DNA from: an uncultured Eubacteriales bacterium
Lineage (GTDB): Bacteria; Bacillota; Clostridia; Christensenellales; CAG-138
DNA: 54,498 nt
Direction: 5' to 3'
Assembly (NCBI GenBank): GCA_900542615.1
Contig: UQOG01000004.1
Location: 1-54,498, forward strand
The notes under the pieces were generated by a model, which saw nothing but the letters and a program-made list of their open reading frames with translations, had not been told where the DNA came from and made no database searches. The position numbers and the translations under genes are program-made. This document shows, piece by piece, positions 8,191 to 15,894 of the stretch (position 1 is its first letter; the number at the start of each line of letters is the position of its first letter).

Positions 8191-8918
8191 AAAAACGTTT
8201 TATGGAGCTGGCCGTCCGGGCGGACAACCAGGGCGTCTGGACCCATACCGATTTTTTGAACCTGGCGGAGCAGGCCCTATTGCGCACCCTGCGCCTGCCC
8301 CTCTCCCCCGCGTTTTACGGGGGCTTTCCCCATGCGGAACGCCAGATTGCGGCCTTTGGCAGCGAGGCGCTTTGGGGCGTACCCTATGCGCCGCCCATCG
8401 CCTGCCTTTGTATGGAGCCCCTGTCCCAAAGGTTTGCGGAGCCCCTATCCCACCGGGATTTTCTGGGGGCCTTGATGGGCCTTGGCCTGGAGCGGGAGGT
8501 GTTTGGGGATATCCTGCTCATGGAGAATGCGGGCTATGTTTTCTGCCTGGACTCCATAGCGCCTTTTGTCCAGGAGAACCTGACCCAAGTGAAGCGCACC
8601 AGCATCCGTTGCTTCCCTTCCCCGCCCCCTGCCCAGGCCTGCCAGCTTCCTGACGCGGCCCCTTACGTGGTGCCCTCCCAGCGGCTGGACGCCCTGGTGG
8701 CGGCGGTGTACCAGCTGCCCCGAAGCCAGGGCAAGGCGCTGGTGGAAAGCGAAAAGGTCTGGATAGACGGCCGGCTGGCCCGCAGCGCCAGCGAATCCCT
8801 GCAGGCGGGCGCCAAAGTTTCCGTCCGGGGCTACGGCCGCTTTCAGTACGAAGGCGTCCTGGGGGAGACCCGAAAGAACCGGCTGCGGGTCGGCATCCGG
8901 GTGTTCGGCAAACGCTGA
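8163..8918 (+). CDS. ylmH: YlmH-like S4-domain RNA-binding protein
   Basis: A 251-residue protein with the YlmH layout. The N-terminal part has the family features FLNLAEQ, FYGGFPHAERQIAAF and LSHRDFLGALMGLGLERE-type segments. The S4 RNA-binding domain lies at about 175-235 (RLDALVAAVY, SEKVWIDG). The start overlaps the upstream GTPase-NYN gene by 28 bp, with AGGGGAG about 10 bp upstream, so the two are translationally linked. YlmH is usually found in the ylm cell-division cluster. Work in Bacillus links it to stalled 50S-peptidyl-tRNA complexes and ribosome quality control. The overlap with a ribosome-directed GTPase/nuclease fits that role. Confidence 0.9.
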   Translation: MGESEDRLLKKRFMELAVRADNQGVWTHTDFLNLAEQALLRTLRLPLSPAFYGGFPHAERQIAAFGSEALWGVPYAPPIACLCMEPLSQRFAEPLSHRDFLGALMGLGLEREVFGDILLMENAGYVFCLDSIAPFVQENLTQVKRTSIRCFPSPPPAQACQLPDAAPYVVPSQRLDALVAAVYQLPRSQGKALVESEKVWIDGRLARSASESLQAGAKVSVRGYGRFQYEGVLGETRKNRLRVGIRVFGKR

Positions 8919-9010
8919 GCCCCAGGGCCATCCCTCCCCTGCCCCGGCAGGATACAAAGCCCCGTTTGCATTTGCAAAACGCAGCGAAACCTATTTTTTT
9001 GTATGGAAAA

Positions 9011-9034
9011 GGGCGGCTGGTTATCAGCTGCCCC
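9011..9034. terminator. Hairpin left of repeat B1
   Basis: GGGCGGCTGG, loop TTAT, then CAGCTGCCCC. It lies about 90 bp downstream of ylmH, directly next to the left terminus of element B1. It resembles the hairpin at 9385-9409 on the other side of the element. Confidence 0.55.
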
Positions 9035-9035
9035 C

Positions 9036-9384
9036 AGCCTGTCGAAAAACCCCCGGGGGTTCGGGGGCCGCAATGCAGTTCGCAAAGGTCGCGCTGCGTC
9101 GGCCCGTGGGGCCTTCCTGGCGCTCCCTTGCGCACCGGGCTTCCGCCTCGCTGCTCCTGCCACTGGCGGCGCGCGTCTCTAATCGGATTTGACGGCGCAA
9201 GCAAGGTGAATGGTCCCGAAGGGACAAAAGAAGGTCCCCTGGGAGGTGTACGGCAAATCCGCAATAAGCTTTGCGGCGCAAGCGTTCCCTTGCATGGCTC
9301 CCTGGCCGCGCCTTAGTCGCAAGGCAAGGGGGCCATGGAAACTTCAAAAAAGTGGCTTAGCTCCACTCACTTTTTCGACAGATT
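9036..9384. repeat. Family B interspersed element, copy B1 (complete)
   Basis: About 345 bp bounded by CAGCCTGTCGAAAAA on the left and TTTTTCGACAGATTG on the right, which are inverted copies sharing CTGTCGAAAAA. The left 59 bases from GTCGAAAA match copy B3 at the window end with only one A fewer in the A-run. The right half matches copy B2 (ATCGGATTTG, GTACGGCAAATCCGC, TCCCTGGCCGCGCC, AAAAAGTGG). It has no transposase gene. Terminator-like hairpins of similar sequence flank both ends. Confidence 0.75.
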
Positions 9385-9409
9385 GGGGCGGCTGGAAACC
9401 AGCCGCCCC
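9385..9409 (-). terminator. Terminator-like hairpin after spoIVA, right of repeat B1
   Basis: A perfect 11-bp stem, GGGGCGGCTGG / CCAGCCGCCCC, with loop AAA. It lies 15 bp beyond the spoIVA stop. On the minus strand the T-run is missing because the element terminus follows directly. Confidence 0.6.
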
Positions 9410-9423
9410 TCGCTATGGAATGC

Positions 9424-10902
9424 CTATAGGAGAATACAGATCAAGCCGTTGCATCCATCGTTGACCATCCGCTGCACGGTGGATTGCAGCTTGTGCTGCA
9501 CATCGTCCGGCATCCGGTCCACCTTGGAGGTCATGCCGTCCTTCACCAGCTCAGAGAGAGGCTTGCCGAAAATATTGGTTTGCCACAATTCGCCGGGATC
9601 TTTTTTATAGGTATCCGTCAGGTAGTGCATAAATTCTGTACTCTGGGCCTCGGTGCCCACCAGGGGGACGATCTCGTTTTCCACGTCCACCCGGATCAAA
9701 TGCATCCCCGAAGCCTTGGCCTTGAGCCGGATCCCATACCGGCTGCCCTGCTGCACCAGGGTGGGCTCTTCCAGCTCCATTTCTTCCAATGCCGGCGGTA
9801 CCATGCCGTATCCAGTGGCATTGGCACGTTCCAGGGCGTATTGCAGCCGGTCGTATGCCCGCTTCGCCCCTACGAAGTCCCGAATGGTGGCGATCAAATG
9901 GGCGTCATCCTTGATCTCATAGCCGCACTCTTCTCCCAGGATGGTGTAAAACAAGCCGTCCTTGGGCCGAAGCTCCAGCTCCACCCGGCCGCTGCCCAGG
10001 GAAACCTGCCGCAGCATCCCTGCCTCAAAGCCCTCTATTTCCTGCAACGCCTCCAGAACCGCCGTATAATCCCGCATCTTGCCGATGCCGTCCAGGGCCG
10101 CCTCCAGGGGCTCCAGCACCCGATGCACCAGATAATGATCCCGGCCCAGGGCGCTTAGCCAGCCCGGCAGCCGGATATGCAGCAGCCGGATGGGAAACTC
10201 ATATAGGATGGTCTCCAGAATGCCCATGGCGGTCTGGGCGCTCATATGCAGGGCGTCCAGAGGCTGTACCGCAGTGCCGTATTGCTCGGACAGCGCCTGG
10301 GCCAATTCTTTGGTTTCATCCGCGTCCGGATGGGTGCTGTTGAGCAGGATTACAAAGGGCTTCCCCTGCTCCTGCAATTCCTGGATCACCCGCTGCTCCG
10401 CTTCCACATAATCCGCCCGGCTGATTTGGCCGATGCTGCCGTCGGTGGTCACCACCACGCCGATGGTGCTATGCTCGGTTATGACCTTCCGGGTGCCGAT
10501 CTCCGCCGCCTCTTCAAAGGGGATATCATAGTCAAACCAGGGGGTGCGCACCATCCTGGGCATGTCGTTTTCCATATGGCCCGTAGCGCCCCGCACCATA
10601 TAGCCTACGCAATCCACCATCCGGATCCGCACCTCCGCGCCTTCCTCCAAGGAGAGCACAGCCGCTTCATTGGGGATGAATTTCGGCTGGGTGGTCATGA
10701 TGGTGGTACCTGCGGCGCTTTGGGGCAATTCGTCCGTAAGCCGCGCTTTTTTATGCTCATCCGTCATGCCCGGCAGCACCAGCATATCCATAAAGCGTTT
10801 GATGAAGGTGGATTTGCCTGTGCGCACCGGCCCAACCACGCCAATATAAATATCGCCATTTGTCCGCTCGGCAATATCCCGATACAGCTCGATTCGCTCC
10901 AT
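9424..10902 (-). CDS. spoIVA: Stage IV sporulation protein A
   Basis: A 492-residue ATPase that polymerises on the forespore surface as the basement layer of the spore coat. The N-terminal domain has Walker A GPVRTGKST (residues 24-32) and the family blocks QSAAGTTIMTTQPKF and VDCVGYMVRGATGH. The length equals that of the Bacillus protein (492). It is made in the mother cell under SigE in known species, and a SigE-like promoter lies upstream. This gene is strong evidence that the organism forms endospores. Confidence 0.97.
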   Translation of the reverse strand: MERIELYRDIAERTNGDIYIGVVGPVRTGKSTFIKRFMDMLVLPGMTDEHKKARLTDELPQSAAGTTIMTTQPKFIPNEAAVLSLEEGAEVRIRMVDCVGYMVRGATGHMENDMPRMVRTPWFDYDIPFEEAAEIGTRKVITEHSTIGVVVTTDGSIGQISRADYVEAEQRVIQELQEQGKPFVILLNSTHPDADETKELAQALSEQYGTAVQPLDALHMSAQTAMGILETILYEFPIRLLHIRLPGWLSALGRDHYLVHRVLEPLEAALDGIGKMRDYTAVLEALQEIEGFEAGMLRQVSLGSGRVELELRPKDGLFYTILGEECGYEIKDDAHLIATIRDFVGAKRAYDRLQYALERANATGYGMVPPALEEMELEEPTLVQQGSRYGIRLKAKASGMHLIRVDVENEIVPLVGTEAQSTEFMHYLTDTYKKDPGELWQTNIFGKPLSELVKDGMTSKVDRMPDDVQHKLQSTVQRMVNDGCNGLICILL

Positions 10903-10941
10903 ATCCCGTTACCTCCCCGCTTTTTGCATGTAAGCATTAGA

Positions 10942-10969
10942 TATATATGTGCGGGAGCGGACAATATGC
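10942..10969 (-). promoter_or_regulatory. Possible SigE-type promoter for spoIVA
   Basis: On the minus strand, GCATATT (10963-10969) fits the SigE -35 consensus KMATATT. CATATATA (10942-10949) resembles the -10 consensus CATACAHT. The spacer is 13 bp, one shorter than usual. It is 40 bp upstream of the start. Confidence 0.5.
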
Positions 10970-11010
10970 ATCCTTGCGGCATTCCACCGGCAAGATGGGA
11001 CAGGCAGGCG

Positions 11011-11045
11011 AAAAAAAGCCCGGGCCGATGAGCAGCCCGGGCTTC
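11011..11045 (-). terminator. Terminator of der
   Basis: On the minus strand, AAGCCCGGGC pairs with GCCCGGGCTT and is followed by seven T in total. It lies about 45 bp after the der stop. Confidence 0.85.
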
Positions 11046-11049
11046 GGGG

Positions 11050-11074
11050 GATGGTTTCCTATGTTACCGCCCTC
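11050..11074. repeat. Isolated terminus of family A element (A4)
   Basis: GATGGTTTCCTATGTTACCG followed by CCCTC matches the right terminus of A3 with one or two changes. No body of the element is attached. It lies between the der stop and its terminator. Confidence 0.55.
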
Positions 11075-11089
11075 TTTGGGAAGCATGGT

Positions 11090-12424
11090 TCAATGGGGGC
11101 CGGTATCTTTGCTGGAGCGTTCCCGAACTAGAAGCCGGATGGGGGTCGCGTCCAGGCCAAAGGATTTGCGCAGGTAATTCTCCAAATACCGCTTATAGGA
11201 AAAATGCATCAGGTCAGGATCGTTCACAAACAGCACGAAGGTAGGCGGCTTGATGGATACCTGGGTGCCATAGAAAATTTTCAACCGCCGGCCCTTATCG
11301 CTGGGGGGCTCGGTGATGGTGATCGCCTCGTTGATGATATCGTTAAGGGTTCCGGTGGAGATCCGGCGACAATTTTGCGCATAGGCGTGGCGGGCCAGCT
11401 CCAATACTTTATTGACGCGCTGTCCGGTTTTGGCGGAGATAAACAGGATGGGCACATAATCCATGAACGCCAAATCCGCATAGAGCTTTTTCTTGAACTG
11501 GTTCATGGTATAGGTATCCTTTTCAATAAGATCCCACTTGTTTACGATCACCACCGAGGCTTTGCCTTCTTCGTGGACATATCCGGCGATGCGCACATCC
11601 TGTTCGCTCATGCCCTGGCTTGCATCCACCACGATCAGCGCCACATCCGCCCGGCGGATGGCCCCCAGGGAGCGGATCACGCTGTACCGCTCGATGGTAG
11701 CGTCGTCGATGGCCCGCTTGCGGCGAATGCCGGCGGTATCCACCAGGGTAAAGGATTGTCCATCGTGGACGAAGGGGGTGTCGATGGCATCCCGGGTGGT
11801 GCCGGCGATCTCGCTGACGATGGTGCGTTCATAGCCCAGCAGGGCGTTCACCAGGCTGGATTTTCCCACGTTCGGCTTGCCCACGATGGCGATAGAGGTG
11901 GTATCCTCCGCCTCCTCCGTCTCCGTGGACGGGAAATAGGAGACCACCTCGTCCAACAGGTCGCCCAGGCCCAGGCCCTGTTCGCCAGAAATGGTGATGG
12001 GATTGCCGATACCCAGGCTGTAAAAATCGTATATGGCCTCCTCGAACTTGGGATGGTCCACCTTATTGACCGCCAGGACAATGGGCTTATGGGAACGGCG
12101 CAGCATGGCGGCCACATCCTCGTCCGCGGCGGTGAGGCCCTCCCGGCCGTCCACCAGGAAGATGATCACATCCGCCATATCGATGGCAAGCTGGGCTTGC
12201 CGCCGCATCTGGGTGCTGATGATATCCTCCTTGACCGGCTCGATGCCCCCGGTATCCACCAGGGTAAAGGTATGCTCCAACCAAGTCGCCTCCCCGTAGA
12301 TGCGGTCTCGGGTAACGCCGGGGGTATCCTCTACGATGGCGATGCGTTTTCCGATGATCCGGTTAAAAAAGGTGGATTTTCCAACATTGGGACGGCCCAC
12401 CACTGCCACCAAAGGCTTTGCCAT
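11090..12424 (-). CDS. der: Ribosome biogenesis GTPase Der (EngA)
   Basis: A 444-residue protein with two tandem GTPase domains and a C-terminal KH-like domain, the diagnostic Der layout. P-loops are GRPNVGKST near residue 10 and GKPNVGKSS near residue 185. NKVD and NKWD motifs follow in the two domains, and DTGGIE and DTAGIRRK are the switch II motifs. Der is essential for 50S assembly. The open frame extends to 12607, but the ATG at 12424 gives the conserved N-terminus MAKPLVAVVGRPN. It ends with its own terminator. Confidence 0.97.
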   Translation of the reverse strand: MAKPLVAVVGRPNVGKSTFFNRIIGKRIAIVEDTPGVTRDRIYGEATWLEHTFTLVDTGGIEPVKEDIISTQMRRQAQLAIDMADVIIFLVDGREGLTAADEDVAAMLRRSHKPIVLAVNKVDHPKFEEAIYDFYSLGIGNPITISGEQGLGLGDLLDEVVSYFPSTETEEAEDTTSIAIVGKPNVGKSSLVNALLGYERTIVSEIAGTTRDAIDTPFVHDGQSFTLVDTAGIRRKRAIDDATIERYSVIRSLGAIRRADVALIVVDASQGMSEQDVRIAGYVHEEGKASVVIVNKWDLIEKDTYTMNQFKKKLYADLAFMDYVPILFISAKTGQRVNKVLELARHAYAQNCRRISTGTLNDIINEAITITEPPSDKGRRLKIFYGTQVSIKPPTFVLFVNDPDLMHFSYKRYLENYLRKSFGLDATPIRLLVRERSSKDTGPH

Positions 12425-12635
12425 GGTATCCTCGCTTCCTGAAAAGGACGCAGCCTTTTCGATACAATCCATATGAAAGCCCGCCGTTTGTGCAAGGCGC
12501 AGGCGAGCATAGGAATCGCCTGATGAAATTGGCAGGCCGTTCCCAAGCAGCCAGCCATTATTTAGAATACACGAAAAAACCAACCGCCGCAAGAGCGGGT
12601 CATGCATTCCGTGGAATTTTTCGTAAATTCAGGTA

Positions 12636-12664
12636 GTGACATGCTCCCGGGTCTATGCTATAAT
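12636..12664 (+). promoter_or_regulatory. Promoter of tRNA-Thr/tRNA-Pro
   Basis: GTGACA (12636-12641), a 17-bp spacer and TATAAT (12659-12664), with TGC before the -10. The tRNA-Thr begins 27 bp downstream. Confidence 0.85.
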
Positions 12665-12690
12665 AATTGTCGGCGCGATTTCCGCCAATT

Positions 12691-12766
12691 GCCAACGTAG
12701 CTCAGCCGGTAGAGCAGCTGATTCGTAATCAGCAGGTCAGGGGTTCGAGTCCCCTCGTTGGCTCCA
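12691..12766 (+). tRNA. tRNA-Thr (CGT)
   Basis: Acceptor GCCAACG pairs with CGTTGGC, with an encoded CCA. The anticodon loop TTCGTAA gives CGU, which reads ACG. It is followed 5 bp later by tRNA-Pro. Confidence 0.96.
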
Positions 12767-12771
12767 CTTCC

Positions 12772-12848
12772 CGGGGCGTAGCGCAGTTTGGTAGCGCGTT
12801 TGGTTCGGGACCAAAAGGTCGCAGGTTCAAATCCTGTCGCCCCGACCA
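12772..12848 (+). tRNA. tRNA-Pro (CGG)
   Basis: Acceptor CGGGGCG pairs with CGCCCCG, followed by A and CCA. The anticodon loop TTCGGGA gives CGG, which reads CCG. Three of the four tRNAs in the window have C at the wobble position, in line with a GC-rich genome that uses G-ending codons. Confidence 0.96.
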
Positions 12849-12849
12849 C

Positions 12850-12890
12850 GTCGGAGCAAGCTTTGTAACGCTTGCTCCGACTTTTTTTCA
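12850..12890 (+). terminator. Terminator after tRNA-Pro
   Basis: GTCGGAGCAAGC and GCTTGCTCCGAC form a 12-bp stem, followed by TTTTTTT. Confidence 0.93.
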
Positions 12891-13037
12891 AGAATCGCCC
12901 CTCCCCCGTGCATTTTTTGCGGTCCCTCTCCAAATGGAACCTGTTCTGTTGCTTCCATCGGGTTCTTGGGAGCTTAGCGGGGCTGGTTTGCTGCCGTACG
13001 CCGGTCCAGCCTGGCTTTTCCGTGTTCCCTGCTCCAC

Positions 13038-13451
13038 TCAGTGACCCCGATGTTTCTCCCGCTTTTTCTGCCGGCGCAAGGCATATTGCCGCTCTTTTTC
13101 CGCTTCCCGCTGTTCACGGCTCATGCTTTTGCGCTCCAGTTTGTTCTGCTCATGCTGCAACTTCAGCGCCTGCTGTGCCTTTGTGCCAATCCCGGGTTCC
13201 CTGATTTTGCTTTGGACCTCCCGCTGCATCCGTTTGGGATTTCTTTTCCGCTCCGATACCTGGTCGGCTTTGATGGGCGGGCTGAACTCTAGCTTGCTCC
13301 AATTCTTGAGCAGGAAGTCCCATACCTCATAATCCTTTGGCTCCGCTCCAAAAGTAATTTTACACACCTCATACCAATCCCCGTCAACACGCTCCAAAAC
13401 GCCAACCCAAAATGGATTTTCAAAGAATACGGTTAAGGTATTTTGTGCCAT
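13038..13451 (-). CDS. yjdF: YjdF-family protein (DUF2992)
   Basis: A 137-residue protein matching Bacillus YjdF. It has a conserved N-terminal domain with FFENPFWVGVLER and an EVWDFLLKNW segment, and a highly charged C-terminal tail rich in K, R, E and Q (about residues 75-137) likely to bind nucleic acid or form a coiled coil. YjdF homologues are often controlled by a riboswitch that senses azaaromatic compounds; the biochemical function is unknown. The start at 13451 overlaps the padR stop by one base (TAATG), so translation is coupled. I see no yjdF riboswitch upstream, and the PadR regulator probably takes its place. Confidence 0.85.
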   Translation of the reverse strand: MAQNTLTVFFENPFWVGVLERVDGDWYEVCKITFGAEPKDYEVWDFLLKNWSKLEFSPPIKADQVSERKRNPKRMQREVQSKIREPGIGTKAQQALKLQHEQNKLERKSMSREQREAEKERQYALRRQKKREKHRGH

Positions 13452-13987
13452 TACGGACGATTTCCATCTTCGGAAAACTGGGCCGAAAAGGAATCCAACC
13501 ATTCTAACAGCGCTTGATATAAAAGCCGCTGCTGGTCAAAGATCGTCCGGCCTACCAGGGGAATATCGGCATATTGCCGTGCATACCCCTCGTTTTTTTC
13601 CGCAGATACAAGAATGCTTTTCCGCAGCTTGCTGACAAGAGCTTGAGCATGGGGCCGATCCATTTTGTTGAGGTTCGTAACCACCACGTTGAAGTCAAAG
13701 GTAAGCGGTACATTTTCTTCGGCAATGGTATCCATCAGGGCTTCAAAGTAGGTTTTCCCAGCCTCGGTAACGGAATAAACCGCCTTTTCTGCAAACCGCT
13801 CTCCTTTTACCACATCGCAGGTTAGATATCCCTTCTCTTTCAGCTGGAGCACCTTCTTATAGACAGATGGAATGCTGATTTTTGTCCAGCGGGAGAAATT
13901 ATGGTATTCGATGTCTTTTTGGATATCATAGGCGCTTTGGGGTTTTTCCAGCACAATCCCCAGAATCGCTAAATCAATGGACGACAT
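13451..13987 (-). CDS. PadR-family transcriptional regulator
   Basis: A 178-residue regulator. Residues about 1-85 form the PadR winged helix (AILGIVLEKPQSAYDI, SIPSVYKKVLQLKEKGYL, YSVTEAGKTYF). The rest is a helical dimerisation domain of the longer PadR subfamily. The frame continues to 14176, but AAAAGGAGG lies 9 bp before the ATG at 13987. It is first in a two-gene operon with yjdF, and the promoter overlaps an inverted repeat, so it probably represses itself and yjdF. PadR proteins such as LmrR bind flat aromatic molecules, and YjdF riboswitches sense the same kind of compound. Confidence 0.9.
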   Translation of the reverse strand: MSSIDLAILGIVLEKPQSAYDIQKDIEYHNFSRWTKISIPSVYKKVLQLKEKGYLTCDVVKGERFAEKAVYSVTEAGKTYFEALMDTIAEENVPLTFDFNVVVTNLNKMDRPHAQALVSKLRKSILVSAEKNEGYARQYADIPLVGRTIFDQQRLLYQALLEWLDSFSAQFSEDGNRP

Positions 13988-14002
13988 ACATAGCATCCTC
14001 CT

Positions 14003-14042
14003 TTTGCTATAAAGTATAATACTATATATTATAGCAATCGTC
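14003..14042 (-). promoter_or_regulatory. padR-yjdF promoter with overlapping operator
   Basis: On the minus strand, TTGACG, a 17-bp spacer and TATTAT form a good SigA promoter. Perfect arms GCTATAA and TTATAGC enclose the -10, forming an inverted repeat of about 30 bp that is a likely PadR operator. Confidence 0.75.
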
Positions 14043-14377
14043 AAGAAACCATTTTGTGGAGTTCTACCCGCGTCACAAAAGCCATGGAGGAGTGCCTCAG
14101 CGAAAAGCGGGGAAAAGGGTTTGCGCCAATATCCCGATGGAAAAGCAACGCTGTCTCTGATCCGGCTTTCAAGCAATTCGGTGCTTGCGTGGCCAAAATG
14201 GATGCCGCAGCCTTAACAGAAAGCCGAATTGAGGCAGGCTTTAGAAATAGGAAAGGGGCATACCCTGCGGTATCCCCCCCAATGGATGGCTGTGCAGCCC
14301 TGCTCGTCGTATTTTCGGCGATGCGCAGGATTTCCCGATCCGGTCATTTCATGGGAAAGGGCGTGCGCTTTATGGCC
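14043..14377. other. Intergenic region with no recognised feature
   Basis: About 335 bp between rpe and the padR promoter. A plus-strand frame crosses it, but it has no ribosome binding site and continues as antisense of rpe. I see no clear rpe terminator with a U-tract. Confidence 0.4.
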
Positions 14378-15025
14378 CTATTCCCCCCGCAGGCGGGCGA
14401 TCATCGCCTGGGGATCGGGGGCGGAAAATACGCTGCTGCCCGCTACCAGCACGTTTGCGCCGGCCGCAAGGCACAGCTTTGCGGTTTCCGGATTGACGCC
14501 GCCGTCCACCTCGATATCCAGGTCCAGGTTCCTGCTTTGGGCCAGCTGCCGCAGCTGCCGCAGCTTGGGCAAGGCTTCCTGGATGAAGGACTGGCCGCCT
14601 GCGCCCGGGTTGACGGACATGACCAGCACCATTTCGCAGCTGGGCAATAGATGCTCCGCCATGGCCACCGGCGTACCAGGATTGAGTACCACGCCGGCCT
14701 TGCAGCCAAGGGCGTGGATCTGTTGCAAGGTCCGGTGGGCATGACGGTCTGCCTCCACGTGGATGGTGATGATATCCGCGCCTGCCTTGGCAAAGGCTTC
14801 GATCTGGGTTTCGGGATGCTCCACCATCAGGTGCACATCCAAGGGAAGATCCGTATAGGGCCGGATGGCTTTGCAAATGCCGGCGCCAAAGCTGATGGCC
14901 GGTACAAAAGACCCGTCCATCACGTCAAAATGTACATAATCCGCTCCCCAGTCTTTTAGCTTTGCCACGGCTGGACCCAGGTTCGCATAATCTGCCGACA
15001 GGATGGATGGGGCTATCTTAATCAT
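14378..15025 (-). CDS. rpe: Ribulose-phosphate 3-epimerase
   Basis: A 215-residue TIM-barrel enzyme that interconverts ribulose 5-phosphate and xylulose 5-phosphate in the pentose phosphate pathway. Visible motifs are APSILSADYANLG with the active-site region at the N-terminus, HFDVMDGSFVP and LDVHLMVEHPE (metal-ligand histidines and aspartate), VNPGAGGQ, and DGGVNPETA near residue 175 with the catalytic Asp. The length is typical. It is the last gene of the def-to-rpe operon and overlaps rsgA by 8 bp. Confidence 0.97.
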   Translation of the reverse strand: MIKIAPSILSADYANLGPAVAKLKDWGADYVHFDVMDGSFVPAISFGAGICKAIRPYTDLPLDVHLMVEHPETQIEAFAKAGADIITIHVEADRHAHRTLQQIHALGCKAGVVLNPGTPVAMAEHLLPSCEMVLVMSVNPGAGGQSFIQEALPKLRQLRQLAQSRNLDLDIEVDGGVNPETAKLCLAAGANVLVAGSSVFSAPDPQAMIARLRGE

Positions 15026-15893
15026 AACGGTACTTCCTCATTTCCTTTAATTCTTCTATGAATGCTTGATATCTTGCATACCGCTGGGGATGCAATCCTC
15101 CAGTTTCCAACAGAGGCTTCACAGCGCAATCCGGCTCCGTAATATGCAGGCAGCCTGGGAACCGGCAATCCTGCTTTACCGCCGCCATTTCCGGGTAAAA
15201 CCCTGAAAGCGCCTGGGGCTCCATGGGCGCCATGTCGAATAAGCTGAACCCCGGCGTATCCACCACCGCCCCGCCAAAGGCGGGAAACAGCTCCGCATGG
15301 CGGGTGGTATGGCGGCCCCGGGCGGTTTTGCGGGAAAGCCCGCCCACCTCCAGGGTCAGTTCCGGCAAAATACAGTTGAGCAACGAGCTTTTCCCTACCG
15401 CGCTTTGCCCTGCAAAACAACAGACGCAGCCTTCCATCCGCTTCACAATCTCCGGGACGCCATAGCCCGTTTGCGCGGATACCGGCAATACCGCATACCC
15501 CGCCGGGGCATATTGGGCTACCAGCTCTTGATAGTGTTCCTCCGGCCCGTCGTCGCATTTGTTGCATAGCAGCACCGGCTCGATGGACAGCATGGCGCAT
15601 TGCAGCAGCAGCTTATCGCAAAGCAGCAGATCCATTTCCGGTCGGGAGGCGGACAGCACGATAAACAGCCTGTCGATATTGGCGACCGCCGGCCTGGTCA
15701 ACAGGTTCCGCCGGGGATGGATCTGGAGCAGATAGCCCTTTTCATCCGGCCCTACCGAATAATCCACCCAGTCCCCGGGCACCGGCACAAGCCCCTCCTT
15801 GCGGAAGCGGCCCCGGGCCTTGCATACCACAATGTCCGTTTCGCCTTGCACGGTATAAAAGCTTCCAACGCCTTTTAGAATACGGCCTTGCAT
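15018..15893 (-). CDS. rsgA: Ribosome small subunit GTPase RsgA
   Basis: A 291-residue circularly permuted GTPase that acts late in 30S maturation. It has an N-terminal OB fold, then G4 (CNKCD) before G1 (GQSAVGKSS) and G3 (DTPGF). The C-terminal zinc-binding segment C-x5-C-x-H-x6-C is seen in CRFPGCLHITEPDC. The frame reaches 15947, but the ATG at 15893 follows the prkC stop by one base and gives the usual N-terminus. Confidence 0.96.
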   Translation of the reverse strand: MQGRILKGVGSFYTVQGETDIVVCKARGRFRKEGLVPVPGDWVDYSVGPDEKGYLLQIHPRRNLLTRPAVANIDRLFIVLSASRPEMDLLLCDKLLLQCAMLSIEPVLLCNKCDDGPEEHYQELVAQYAPAGYAVLPVSAQTGYGVPEIVKRMEGCVCCFAGQSAVGKSSLLNCILPELTLEVGGLSRKTARGRHTTRHAELFPAFGGAVVDTPGFSLFDMAPMEPQALSGFYPEMAAVKQDCRFPGCLHITEPDCAVKPLLETGGLHPQRYARYQAFIEELKEMRKYRYD

Positions 15894-15894
15894 A

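Noticed and set aside
8518..9264. A minus-strand frame over ylmH and element B1, sharing an N-terminal MRICRT with a frame near 24495-24767
   Set aside because: The shared residues come from the family B repeat sequence and not from a common protein. It also overlaps ylmH.
9036..9384. Family B as REP sequences or a group II intron
   Set aside because: The elements are longer than REP units, end in defined inverted repeats and contain no intron domain V or reverse transcriptase.
11204..12442. A 412-codon plus-strand open frame
   Set aside because: It is antisense to der.
14054..14650. A 198-codon plus-strand frame upstream of rpe
   Set aside because: It runs into antisense of rpe, has no ribosome site and resembles no protein.
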